A stretch of DNA of 36,261 nt from Flavobacteriaceae bacterium (GTDB lineage Bacteria > Bacteroidota > Bacteroidia > Flavobacteriales > Flavobacteriaceae), in NCBI GenBank assembly GCA_019634365.1, contig JAHQVM010000102.1:1-36261 (forward strand). Direction: 5' to 3'. The translations under genes and the position numbers were made by a program. The notes beneath the pieces are model-generated. The model was not told the DNA's origin. It did no database searches and was given only the letters and a program-made list of their open reading frames with translations. This document shows positions 1 through 7,198 of the stretch, piece after piece. The first letter of the stretch is position 1. Each line of letters opens with the position of its first letter.

Positions 1-5
1 ATTGT

Positions 6-761
6 CTACTCCAACCACAACTTAAAATCCTTCACCTTTTCACGGGCCACAATCACTTCCTGCTCTTTATAGGAATTCAGCTTTAATTGTAATCGGCTGT
101 TGGTGTAGCTAATGATATCCCGGATGGCGTTGATATTTACATAGAATTTTCTATTGATTCTGAAAAACACCTCCGGTGAAATTTCACCTTCTAGATTTTC
201 CAGAGTGGTATCCAATAAATAATCACGGCCGTCGATGGTATGTGCATAGGTTCCTTTGTTTTCAGAATAGAAACATTCTATTTCATCCACCGGAATCATT
301 TTAATATGCTGCCCAATCTTGGTAGTAAAGCGTTTTTTGTACTCGCGCTCCACAGGATTGGTGAGCAATTTTTTGATGTCATCGAAATTAAGTTGCACAT
401 TTTGCTGTTGGGGAGCCCGAGCCTTGTACTTTTCGACTGCACCTTCCAATTCTTCTTCATCTATGGGCTTCAGTAAATAATCGATACTGTTCAGCTTAAA
501 TGCCTGTAGCGCGTACTCATCGAAGGCAGTCGTAAAAATGATCGCACTGCTCACTTCCACCTCATCAAAAATCTCGAACGATAGGCCATCGCTCAATTGG
601 ATGTCTAAAAAAATAAGGTCGGGATGTGGGTTATTAGAAAACCATTCTACCGATTCTCCCACACTGTGCAGCATGGTATCTACAATAACATTTTGCCGTT
701 CCAACATGCGTTGCAATCTTCTTGCAGAGGGTTTTTCGTCTTCGATTATGAGTACGTTCAT
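6..761 (-). CDS. LytTR-family response regulator
   Basis: Two-component DNA-binding response regulator of 251 residues. Residues 1-120 form a receiver domain with the acidic pocket E7-D8-E9, phospho-acceptor D53 in FLDIQL, T77/T78 and K98 in LLKP. Residues about 145-251 form a LytTR DNA-binding domain. It is the last gene of the cluster with the four 2TM genes (30 bp after the nearest) and is the natural partner of the LytS-like kinase at 2231-3562. LytTR domains bind two 9-bp direct repeats about 21 bp centre to centre, and four such pairs lie in this window, including one upstream of this gene's own operon. Positive autoregulation is therefore inferred. The gene is complete: the stop codon is at 6-8. 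Confidence 0.95.
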   Translation of the reverse strand: MNVLIIEDEKPSARRLQRMLERQNVIVDTMLHSVGESVEWFSNNPHPDLIFLDIQLSDGLSFEIFDEVEVSSAIIFTTAFDEYALQAFKLNSIDYLLKPIDEEELEGAVEKYKARAPQQQNVQLNFDDIKKLLTNPVEREYKKRFTTKIGQHIKMIPVDEIECFYSENKGTYAHTIDGRDYLLDTTLENLEGEISPEVFFRINRKFYVNINAIRDIISYTNSRLQLKLNSYKEQEVIVAREKVKDFKLWLE

Positions 762-791
762 TGCGATAAATTTAGCCGTTAAAATTAATGA

Positions 792-1124
792 TTAATCCCA
801 CCGAGAGGTCTTTTTAAACTCTTCTTCTTCCTCATCCATGTATTGCTTGATCTTGCGCTCCTCCCAATCCTTGAAGAATCGGAATTTATGCTGAAAAACA
901 TACAATCCGTGGGCTACTAATCCGATGCCCCAGAAAAATGGGGTCGAAAAAATGGCCCAGCCATTGAATTCCACGCCCATCCAGCCTTTGTTAAAAAGAC
1001 CGATATTCACTAAAAAGAGGGCAATATTAATGACCAAGTATACTACCAAGTGAGTATAAAACCCCTTGATTTCTTCCATCTGCTTCTTGGCACGTTCGTA
1101 TTTATCTTTGTCAAAATGTTCCAT
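792..1124 (-). CDS. 2TM domain protein (copy 4)
   Basis: Small membrane protein of about 110 residues with the 2TM-domain pattern: a charged KYERAKKQ N-terminus, GFYTH, two hydrophobic segments, a WGIGLVAHG turn and the end motif KDWEERKIKQYMDEE. Both ends are charged and probably cytoplasmic. The start chosen is MEHFDKDKYERAKK at 1124, matching the sister genes. An alternative ATG at 1145 overlaps the upstream stop, and longer versions run through the upstream gene. The biochemical function of 2TM proteins is not established. Co-transcription with a LytTR regulator and homology to the kinase C-terminus suggest a role in that signalling system. Confidence 0.85.
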   Translation of the reverse strand: MEHFDKDKYERAKKQMEEIKGFYTHLVVYLVINIALFLVNIGLFNKGWMGVEFNGWAIFSTPFFWGIGLVAHGLYVFQHKFRFFKDWEERKIKQYMDEEEEEFKKTSRWD

Positions 1125-1135
1125 GTTCGTGTGTG

Positions 1136-1477
1136 TTATTTCCATCGTTTTTTTTCTTCGTCTTCTATATCCATAAATTCCTTGATCTTGCGTTCCTCCC
1201 AATCTTTTATTTTGGTAAAACGGTGCCGGAACACCCAAATTCCATGACATGCAATTCCAATGGCCCAGAATACAGGCATTAAATAAGTGTTCCAATCCAA
1301 CCAGTTCTGAAATCCTTCATCATCGCTTACGAAGCCAATCTTCGGGAAGACATAAAATCGAACCACAAGAACGGCTATATTAATAAAGACGAATAACCAG
1401 ATATGATTGTAAAACCCTTTGATTTCCTTCACCTTCTTTTTGGCGCGATCATATTTGTCGTAGTTTTTTTGGTCCAT
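1136..1477 (-). CDS. 2TM domain protein (copy 3)
   Basis: Stand-alone 2TM-domain membrane protein of about 113 residues. It begins MDQKNYDKYDRAKKKVKEIK, carries GFYNH, two hydrophobic segments separated by a longer loop (FVSDDEGFQNW) than in the other copies, then WAIGIACHG and KDWEERKIKEFMD. An ATG at 1498 would overlap the upstream stop at 1489, so 1477 is preferred because it leaves the same 11-bp gap seen before the next gene. It belongs to a tandem array of four paralogues. Confidence 0.85.
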   Translation of the reverse strand: MDQKNYDKYDRAKKKVKEIKGFYNHIWLFVFINIAVLVVRFYVFPKIGFVSDDEGFQNWLDWNTYLMPVFWAIGIACHGIWVFRHRFTKIKDWEERKIKEFMDIEDEEKKRWK

Positions 1478-1488
1478 GGTTTTTCTAA

Positions 1489-1800
1489 TTAACTCCATCG
1501 GTCTCGATTTTCATTCTCTTCTTCCTGCTCCATAAATTCACGGATCTTGCGTTCTTCCCAATCCTTATTCATAAATGGAGTCCATCGAAAGGCCTTTAGC
1601 GCTTGAAACACCAGTCCAATTCCCCATCCCAAAGCGGCCCAAAGAAACCACATATACCTCCATTGGTTCGTATAATAATTTAAGTAAGCAAGAAACCCAA
1701 TAAACACAACGTAGAACATGAGGCCGGTGTAGAACTTCTTTATTTCTGCCACCTGCTCTTTGGCTCTCAAGTATTTATTCTCTTTATTATCAAAGTCCAT
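1489..1800 (-). CDS. 2TM domain protein (copy 2)
   Basis: Stand-alone 2TM-domain protein of about 103 residues: KYLRAKEQVAEIKKFY, two hydrophobic segments, LGWGIGLVFQAL and KDWEERKIREFMEQEEE. The array's usual GHA/AHG turn is replaced by FQA here. The ATG at 1830 overlaps the upstream gene, so the start is set at MDFDNKENKYL (1800), leaving 23 bp to the upstream stop. Its neighbours and inferred regulation are those of the array. Confidence 0.85.
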   Translation of the reverse strand: MDFDNKENKYLRAKEQVAEIKKFYTGLMFYVVFIGFLAYLNYYTNQWRYMWFLWAALGWGIGLVFQALKAFRWTPFMNKDWEERKIREFMEQEEENENRDRWS

Positions 1801-1823
1801 AGCGAAGTTGGTTTTTAAAAGGT

Positions 1824-2123
1824 TTACCAATTCATTGAAGATTCTTCCTTATCCATAATCTCCTTGATCTTGCGTTGTTCCCAATCCCTACCGAAAAAGG
1901 GAAAGAAGTTGAAGGTGCTGGCGGCATGGCCCAAAACACCCAGTCCCCATCCTACGATTGGAAACAAAGCCCAAGGGAAGGAAGTTGTTCTATAGTTTAT
2001 CCAAATAAAGATAAACACAAATATGACGTAAATGGATAAATGGGCATAAAAGCCTTTCATTTCTTCCACCTGTTTCTTGGCTCTCAAATAGCGTTCCTGG
2101 GGGTTATTTTCTAAAAGTTTCAT
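1824..2123 (-). CDS. 2TM domain protein (copy 1, first gene of operon)
   Basis: Membrane protein of 99 residues with one 2TM domain: ERYLRAKKQVEEMKGFYAH, then SFPWALFPIVGWGLGV between two hydrophobic helices, GHA, and RDWEQRKIKEIMDKEE. Of the four copies it is the closest by eye to the C-terminal 2TM domain of the histidine kinase: both have FPWALFPI, GWG and GHA in register. This suggests recent duplication between kinase tail and free protein. It is first in the array, 27 bp from a -7-like element that is preceded by a LytTR-type repeat pair. Confidence 0.9.
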   Translation of the reverse strand: MKLLENNPQERYLRAKKQVEEMKGFYAHLSIYVIFVFIFIWINYRTTSFPWALFPIVGWGLGVLGHAASTFNFFPFFGRDWEQRKIKEIMDKEESSMNW

Positions 2124-2150
2124 GATTAATAGTGTTTAATAATTACACTA

Positions 2151-2221
2151 TAAAAGTAGCTTGACTTATGAAATTGTAACAATGAAAAAGACCGAACTGT
2201 TGAAAGATTGGGATGAACCGT
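2151..2221 (-). promoter_or_regulatory. Predicted LytTR-box promoter of the 2TM / response-regulator operon
   Basis: In gene orientation the half-sites are ACGGTTCAT (2221-2213) and ACAGTTCGG (2200-2192), 21 bp apart. They are followed after 33 bp by TACTTTTA (2158-2151), a -7-like element close to TAnnTTTG. The ATG follows 27 bp later. The pair begins 10 bp after the kinase stop codon, so the 2TM operon has its own promoter as well as possible read-through. Confidence 0.75.
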
Positions 2222-2230
2222 TGCAGGGCA

Positions 2231-3562
2231 TTACCGACGGTCCTTATCCATGAGTTCCTTAATCTTACGCTCCTCCCAACTCTTCCCCAAAAGAGGGTTA
2301 TAGCCAAACACTTCCATGGCATGTCCGCCTACCCCAGCACCCCAACCAATGATGGGAAATAAAGCCCAAGGAAAGCCCGTACTGATATAATTCAAGTAAA
2401 TAAATACGGGTACCATGATCAGATAAATCGCAAAGTGAATATAGAATCCCTTGAGCTCCTCCACCTTCTTTTTCGCCCGATCGTATTTTTTGGCCGAAAT
2501 GTAAGTAGCCTGGGTTTCTTTTACCCTGGATACATTTTTGGTAAGCATAGGAATGGATACAGAAAAGATCCTTCCGTCTTCCTTAATATTTACAGGGCGG
2601 TCGGTAACCAAGAAGTACCGCTGCCGAATATTTTGAAGTCCCACACCACTACTCTCCTTGACTACATTTTTAGGTTGAATGTTATTCTGAATGAGCAGGT
2701 TCCCATTCTCCTCTGTAATAGTAATATGAAGTTTCTTATTGGGGGTCACCTGATTGTGTTTAACCGCATTCTCCAGTAATAACTGCAAGGAAAGTGGAAC
2801 TACCTTGGCATCTGGATTATTCACCTTCTCTGGCAGGGTAAAAACAATACTGTCCTCAAATCGCATTTTTATGAGTGACATATAAATTTTCGCAAACTTC
2901 AGCTCTTCCTCTACCGTAACCAATTCTTTGTTCTTCTGTTCCAAAACATATCGATATACTTTGGAAAGAGAAGTGGTAAAACGAGTAGCGGCATCGGGAT
3001 TTTCCTCAATAAGGCTGGTTAATACATTAAGGCTGTTAAAGAGGAAATGGGGATCTAATTGGTTCTTAAGCGCATCAAACTGAGCGGAGGCGGTCTTAGC
3101 AATAATTTTCTGTTCCTTAACCTTTTTTTCCTGCTTGCTCCTGTAATAATGGACAGCATAAAAAATTGCTGTAACCACAAGTGCAATAACAGTGCTAAGA
3201 TAATAATCTTCGGTTTCGATGGAGCTCATATACTCCGAAACCGTAAAATCCTGAAATCCCGTTTTTACTATTAGGTTGATAAAAAATATGGAGATGAGGG
3301 TAAGATTGGTAGCGCCCAAAAGGGCGATCATCAATGGTTTAAATTGATACAACCTCCCTCTAAATCTTTTCAGTAAAAAATAAAAGAAATAGGCATTCAC
3401 CATGTACAGCACCAATGTGTAGACTTGATTGTACATAAAAGCGACTAGGATATCACGGCCACTTTTATGGAAATTTCCGGTAAGGAACTGAATCACACCC
3501 AGTACCGCAAATATGAGGACACCTACAAAAAACGCCTTACCTAGTTCTTTGAAAAACTTCAT
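2231..3562 (-). CDS. LytS-like sensor histidine kinase with C-terminal 2TM domain
   Basis: Membrane histidine kinase of 443 residues. About four transmembrane helices occupy residues 10-140. A linker helix leads to the His_kinase domain with phospho-acceptor H172 in LDPHFLFNSL, an N box with N265 in LLENAVKHN, and a G box GVGLQN at 306-311. Unusually, residues about 355-443 add a full 2TM domain (KKYDRAKKKVEELKGFY, FPWALFPIIGWG, GHA, KSWEERKIKELMDK) after the ATPase domain, so the catalytic core is tethered to the membrane at both ends. It starts 9 bp after the TPR-like gene and probably belongs to the DUF2141 operon. Its cognate regulator is most likely the LytTR protein at 6-761. Confidence 0.93.
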   Translation of the reverse strand: MKFFKELGKAFFVGVLIFAVLGVIQFLTGNFHKSGRDILVAFMYNQVYTLVLYMVNAYFFYFLLKRFRGRLYQFKPLMIALLGATNLTLISIFFINLIVKTGFQDFTVSEYMSSIETEDYYLSTVIALVVTAIFYAVHYYRSKQEKKVKEQKIIAKTASAQFDALKNQLDPHFLFNSLNVLTSLIEENPDAATRFTTSLSKVYRYVLEQKNKELVTVEEELKFAKIYMSLIKMRFEDSIVFTLPEKVNNPDAKVVPLSLQLLLENAVKHNQVTPNKKLHITITEENGNLLIQNNIQPKNVVKESSGVGLQNIRQRYFLVTDRPVNIKEDGRIFSVSIPMLTKNVSRVKETQATYISAKKYDRAKKKVEELKGFYIHFAIYLIMVPVFIYLNYISTGFPWALFPIIGWGAGVGGHAMEVFGYNPLLGKSWEERKIKELMDKDRR

Positions 3563-3571
3563 ACCCTTAGG

Positions 3572-4201
3572 TTATTCTTTCTTACAAACCTGCGCAAGAC
3601 GCTGCTTGGCGTAGTCGTCTCCTCCTCTTGGATGAAACTGCCCTTTGGGTTCGTACGCATCGTACAAAGCCACTGCGGCTTCCATGTCTTTACAAAATGG
3701 CGCTGTATCCTGTCCGAAAAACTGTGCAGTTCCTAAATCCCAATCTACCTTTCCAAAAGCTACCCTTGGATTCTCGGGTTCCAGTTTATAGGCATCGTTG
3801 TACAATTGCGCTATTTGTGGGGCATAGGTCATCCCGAAGCGTTGTCCATCGAAAGCCACCCAAGCCGTGTACAATTGAGCTTGAGCCACCAGAATCTCTG
3901 GATTGTCCTTAGAAATGGCTTTGGCGTCGTTCAAAAAATCCTGGGCCTTTTTTAATTGTGCTGTAAGTATTTCTTCATCCTTTTCATTAAAACTGTTAAA
4001 AATGTTGATCTGTGCTACATAAAACGGCGGTAACCAATCATCGGCCTCTGCTTGTGCAATGCGTTCAAACAAATTGGCAGCTTCCCATGATTGGCCATTT
4101 TGCCAAAGATCGAAAGCTTTCGTCATGCCTTTTTCGTATTTCGTTTGTCCAAAAGCACTAATCGATAGGAATGCAACGGTAATTAGAAGTAATTTTTTCA
4201 T
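3572..4201 (-). CDS. Periplasmic TPR-like protein
   Basis: Exported protein of 209 residues with a signal peptide (MKKLLLITVAFLSISAFGQ). The mature part is helical with TPR-like spacing: WEAANLFERIAQAEAD, IDA-type alternation such as DAKAISKDNPEILVAQAQLY, then NDAYKLEPENPRVAFGKVD. No catalytic motif is visible. It lies between the small 44-residue gene (14 bp) and the kinase (9 bp), so it is likely co-transcribed and could be a periplasmic input or scaffold component. That role is inferred from position only. Confidence 0.85.
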   Translation of the reverse strand: MKKLLLITVAFLSISAFGQTKYEKGMTKAFDLWQNGQSWEAANLFERIAQAEADDWLPPFYVAQINIFNSFNEKDEEILTAQLKKAQDFLNDAKAISKDNPEILVAQAQLYTAWVAFDGQRFGMTYAPQIAQLYNDAYKLEPENPRVAFGKVDWDLGTAQFFGQDTAPFCKDMEAAVALYDAYEPKGQFHPRGGDDYAKQRLAQVCKKE

Positions 4202-4215
4202 GATGACAATTTAAG

Positions 4216-4350
4216 TTATTTAGTGTTGATAGAATAATTAAGATAAAAAGACTTGAGCGCCCACACCCAAAAAAGCAGGGTTAAACTCAGTATGGTGAGT
4301 ATTTTGAGGGATTTGTTCCTTCCCAACAATCGTAAAATGATTCCTAACAT
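4216..4350 (-). CDS. Small single-pass membrane protein (44 aa)
   Basis: A short open frame of 44 codons from ATG at 4350 to TAA at 4216. It starts MLGIILRLLGRNKSLK and has one hydrophobic helix (ILTILSLTLLFWVWAL) followed by a short polar tail ending NYSINTK. A basic N-terminus before the helix predicts an N-in topology. It fits exactly between the DUF2141 stop (18 bp upstream) and the TPR-like start (14 bp downstream), with no other explanation for the gap. I recognise no family. The operon position suggests an accessory of the sensor system. Confidence 0.6.
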   Translation of the reverse strand: MLGIILRLLGRNKSLKILTILSLTLLFWVWALKSFYLNYSINTK

Positions 4351-4368
4351 GGTTTGCGGTATTTTAGT

Positions 4369-4782
4369 TTATAATCGAATATCCAATTTCCGGGTTTCTT
4401 CGTCACTTACCTCAAAATGAGCGTCTTCCCATTTCGGAGGACCAAAAAATCCTCTCGCACCATTCGAGCAACCATAAGGTTCTGAAGGAAAAGTTCCCAT
4501 GAACATATTGAGCTGGCCATTATCATCTTTATCATGATAGCAGGAAATGGCATATTCCCCATCGGGTACATCCGTAAAAATTACAGTCGCTTCTTTATTT
4601 TCAATGGTTGAAGAAAGGGATTTATAGGTACTATCCAACCATGTTCCTTGATCGTTGTACAACCCTACCATTACCTTCCCATCGTCGTTCTTAAAATCGG
4701 TAATGGTCACCTCAATCGTATTCTGCGCTTGTGCCACCCATCCGGTGATCAATAAAGCTAGGTATGTAAGTACAGTTTGCAT
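4369..4782 (-). CDS. Secreted DUF2141 protein (copy 1)
   Basis: Exported protein of 137 residues with a signal peptide ending near VAQAQ, followed by a DUF2141 beta-sandwich-like domain. Visible family features are KVMVGLYN, VPDGEYAISCYHDKDDNGQ with an acidic, possibly metal-binding HDKDDN loop, and the FFGPPKWEDAHFEV end. The function of DUF2141 is unknown. It heads an operon with the 44-aa gene, the TPR-like gene and the kinase, and its promoter carries a LytTR-type repeat pair. A second DUF2141 gene with the same promoter design lies at 24924-25367. Confidence 0.9.
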   Translation of the reverse strand: MQTVLTYLALLITGWVAQAQNTIEVTITDFKNDDGKVMVGLYNDQGTWLDSTYKSLSSTIENKEATVIFTDVPDGEYAISCYHDKDDNGQLNMFMGTFPSEPYGCSNGARGFFGPPKWEDAHFEVSDEETRKLDIRL

Positions 4783-4806
4783 GTGGTTTGATTTATATTA
4801 GTAATC

Positions 4807-4877
4807 CAAAAGTCTATGTAATGGAACGGTTTGGGAAAAGAAAACTACCCAACTGTAGAAATCCCATACCGAACTGT
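4807..4877 (-). promoter_or_regulatory. Predicted LytTR-box promoter of the DUF2141 / kinase operon
   Basis: Gene-orientation half-sites ACAGTTCGG (4877-4869) and ACAGTTGGG (4856-4848) are 21 bp apart. After exactly 33 bp comes GACTTTTG (4814-4807), a TAnnTTTG-like -7 element, 24 bp before the ATG. It lies in the 99-bp gap between the TonB-dependent receptor stop and the DUF2141 start, so this unit can be transcribed separately from the receptor gene. Confidence 0.78.
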
Positions 4878-4881
4878 CAAC

Positions 4882-7056
4882 TTATAGATTATCCAACTGA
4901 TTATCGGTGCCATCTTCACTAATGGTCATGAAGAATCCAACAAAGAAAAACTGATCGGCAGCCGGCAACAGCGCCCTTCTGTTGAAGGTTCCGTTAGCAT
5001 CTGGTGCACTGGAGTATTGATACCCATTGATATTGTTGAATCCAAAGACATTGTTTACGGAGAAATACAAGATTTTCTGTTGTGAGATTAGATAGGCCCA
5101 ATTCACACTCGTACTGTTATAGTCCCGGGTTTGTTCCTGAAGGAACCCTGGAAGGTTTGGGTTGGTATACGACCTTCCGCTTCCATAAATATGACTGAAC
5201 CCTATCTGGCTTTTCCAATCGCTTATGAACCACTTGGCTACTACCGAAAGGTTATGTGAATTCGCAAAAGGAGGTTGAACTCGCTCTGGGTAATTCGCGA
5301 ATTTCCGCTCACTGTCCAAATACGAATAGCTTACCCAGTAATCAACATTTTTAATACTGTTGTTGTCCCGCCAGAAAATATCGATTCCCTGTGCATACCC
5401 ATCGCCATCATTGGCGAAATTACTACTGAAGAAAGGATCTTGGGTATCATAGGTAATCAAACTCTTGTATTCCTTTCTATAGGCCTCTGCCCGAAATATC
5501 CGGTTCTTGGCAGAGTATTGATAATTCAAGATATAATGTTGTGTTTTTTGAGGTTCCAAATCCTGGTTGAACTTCAAGATATCGTTGAAAGGTTGCTGAT
5601 AGAAGTCACCATATGCCAGAGACACCTGGCTCGACTTGCCTGTTTTGTAAGCGATTGAAGCTCTGGGTGAAACGGTAATATCATCGAACAACTCACTATA
5701 TTCCCCACGAACCCCCAATTTCATGGCAAATTTCTTGGAGAAAATAATATCTGCTTCCGTAAAGGCTGCCGTTATATTATTATCGAATCCATAACGGGCT
5801 TGCGAAAAGGGATTTTCAAAATCCTCATCGAAATTGGTTAAAAACTGTTCGGCCCCAAAATTGAGTTTGAATCGATTGCTGAAGCGCTTTCTCAATTTCA
5901 CTTTCAAATGAACAGAATTTTCAAAATTGTCAATATTACTGTCCATAATTCCTACTTCATTGGCGCTGTGGGTAAAACTTCCACCTCCCTGAATCTTCCA
6001 ACGTTCTCCCAAATCCCCGCTGTAACTGGCGTTGGTATAAAAGTTGTTGTTTTTCAATCTGAAGTTTAATCCTTCCGGCAAATCTATATCCTCCTGGGTC
6101 AACTCGAAATTGGTACCATCGAATGCCGCATAAAGCTTAAACAGGCCCTTATCGAATTTTCTTCTGAAAACCGTTTCTCCTGCATACCCTTCGAAAGGCT
6201 TTTCCCAGTCATTCCTGTCGGGAAATGCAGCGATATAAGGTGCCAGATTAATGTAGGAACCATTAAAACTCAACGAACTCTTTTCCCATTTCTGCGTATT
6301 TCCTAAGGTGGCGCCCACACTCATGGCGCCAATGTCGGTTTTCTCCTGATCGGGTTCATCGATGGTATTCAAAAGTAAGACCGACGATAAAGCTTGACCG
6401 TATTCCGCCGAGTATCCTCCCGTTGAAAAAGTAATCCCATCGAATAAAAACGGACTGTACCTCCCGCGAGTCGGTATATTATTGGTGGTGGGTGTGTAAG
6501 GCGTGAACACACGGATACCATCGATAAATATCTGTGTTTCCCCAGCATCTCCTCCCCTTACAAAGAGGCGTCCGTCCTCCGCCACCGTATTGGTTCCGGG
6601 GAGGGTTTGAAGCGCTCCTACAAAATCACCCAATGCGCTGGCTGTAGTAACCACATCCAATGGCTTCAACACAGACACCTTACTGTTGTCGCCTGCTTCA
6701 AAAGTTCCTGCAGATATCACCACGGTGTCCAAGGAATTTACATCCTCCTTCATGGTGATAGAAATATCTTTCAACTGACTCACATCGGCAGCCATCATAA
6801 ACGTTTCATAGGTAACATAGGATATTACAAGAGTTTGTACCCCCGTTTCCTCTGTTGTAAAAGAAAACTTACCATTGGCATCGGTAGAAGCACCGTCATA
6901 GGTTCCATCCAAATACACATTGGCGCCCAAGATTGGCGTCCCATTTTTTTGAAGGACAGTCCCCGAAACCTCCGTTTGTGCAAACGTAACGAAGGGAATT
7001 AAGGCCATTAGTAGAAAGATAGAGAATGAAATTGAAGGTCTTTTGGTGGGTTTCAT
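4882..7056 (-). CDS. TonB-dependent outer-membrane receptor
   Basis: Outer-membrane receptor of about 724 residues. A signal peptide (ending FVTFAQ) is followed by a carboxypeptidase-regulatory-like domain (TEVSGTVLQKNGTPILGANVYL) typical of Bacteroidota receptors, a plug domain (LQTLPGTNTVAEDGRLFVRGG, IDGIRV) and a C-terminal beta-barrel. It is shorter than SusC proteins and no SusD partner is nearby, so polysaccharide uptake is not suggested. The substrate cannot be read from sequence. The start at 7056 is preferred over an ATG at 7083 because the longer version would begin inside the -7 element. It is first in the cluster and has its own LytTR-type promoter. Confidence 0.92.
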   Translation of the reverse strand: MKPTKRPSISFSIFLLMALIPFVTFAQTEVSGTVLQKNGTPILGANVYLDGTYDGASTDANGKFSFTTEETGVQTLVISYVTYETFMMAADVSQLKDISITMKEDVNSLDTVVISAGTFEAGDNSKVSVLKPLDVVTTASALGDFVGALQTLPGTNTVAEDGRLFVRGGDAGETQIFIDGIRVFTPYTPTTNNIPTRGRYSPFLFDGITFSTGGYSAEYGQALSSVLLLNTIDEPDQEKTDIGAMSVGATLGNTQKWEKSSLSFNGSYINLAPYIAAFPDRNDWEKPFEGYAGETVFRRKFDKGLFKLYAAFDGTNFELTQEDIDLPEGLNFRLKNNNFYTNASYSGDLGERWKIQGGGSFTHSANEVGIMDSNIDNFENSVHLKVKLRKRFSNRFKLNFGAEQFLTNFDEDFENPFSQARYGFDNNITAAFTEADIIFSKKFAMKLGVRGEYSELFDDITVSPRASIAYKTGKSSQVSLAYGDFYQQPFNDILKFNQDLEPQKTQHYILNYQYSAKNRIFRAEAYRKEYKSLITYDTQDPFFSSNFANDGDGYAQGIDIFWRDNNSIKNVDYWVSYSYLDSERKFANYPERVQPPFANSHNLSVVAKWFISDWKSQIGFSHIYGSGRSYTNPNLPGFLQEQTRDYNSTSVNWAYLISQQKILYFSVNNVFGFNNINGYQYSSAPDANGTFNRRALLPAADQFFFVGFFMTISEDGTDNQLDNL

Positions 7057-7080
7057 GGTTCGTATTTTTAATTGATGGGT

Positions 7081-7152
7081 CAAAGATGCGAAAGCAATGT
7101 TACATCACTTAAATGAATCTTGCTGAATTGTAATTTTCCCAGACCGAACTGT
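7081..7152 (-). promoter_or_regulatory. Predicted LytTR-box promoter of the TonB-dependent receptor
   Basis: Gene-orientation half-sites ACAGTTCGG (7152-7144) and ACAATTCAG (7131-7123) are 21 bp apart and followed after 34 bp by CATCTTTG (7088-7081), 24 bp before the ATG at 7056. The interval is divergent: the DUF1801 gene starts at 7199, and any effect of the boxes on it is unclear. Confidence 0.72.
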
Positions 7153-7198
7153 AAAAAAGCTAAAATATAGTATCTTCACTACGCTAAACAATCGCACC

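Noticed and set aside
2171-2179. AATTGTAA as a possible third half-site before the 2TM operon
   Set aside because: It is 23 bp from the next half-site, out of register, and overlaps the expected promoter spacer.
5840-5856. AACTGTTCGG within the receptor gene
   Set aside because: A single copy with no partner at 21 bp, inside coding sequence.
7144-7198. LytTR control of the DUF1801 gene
   Set aside because: The repeats are oriented toward the receptor gene and no -7 element at the 33-bp spacing exists on the DUF1801 side.
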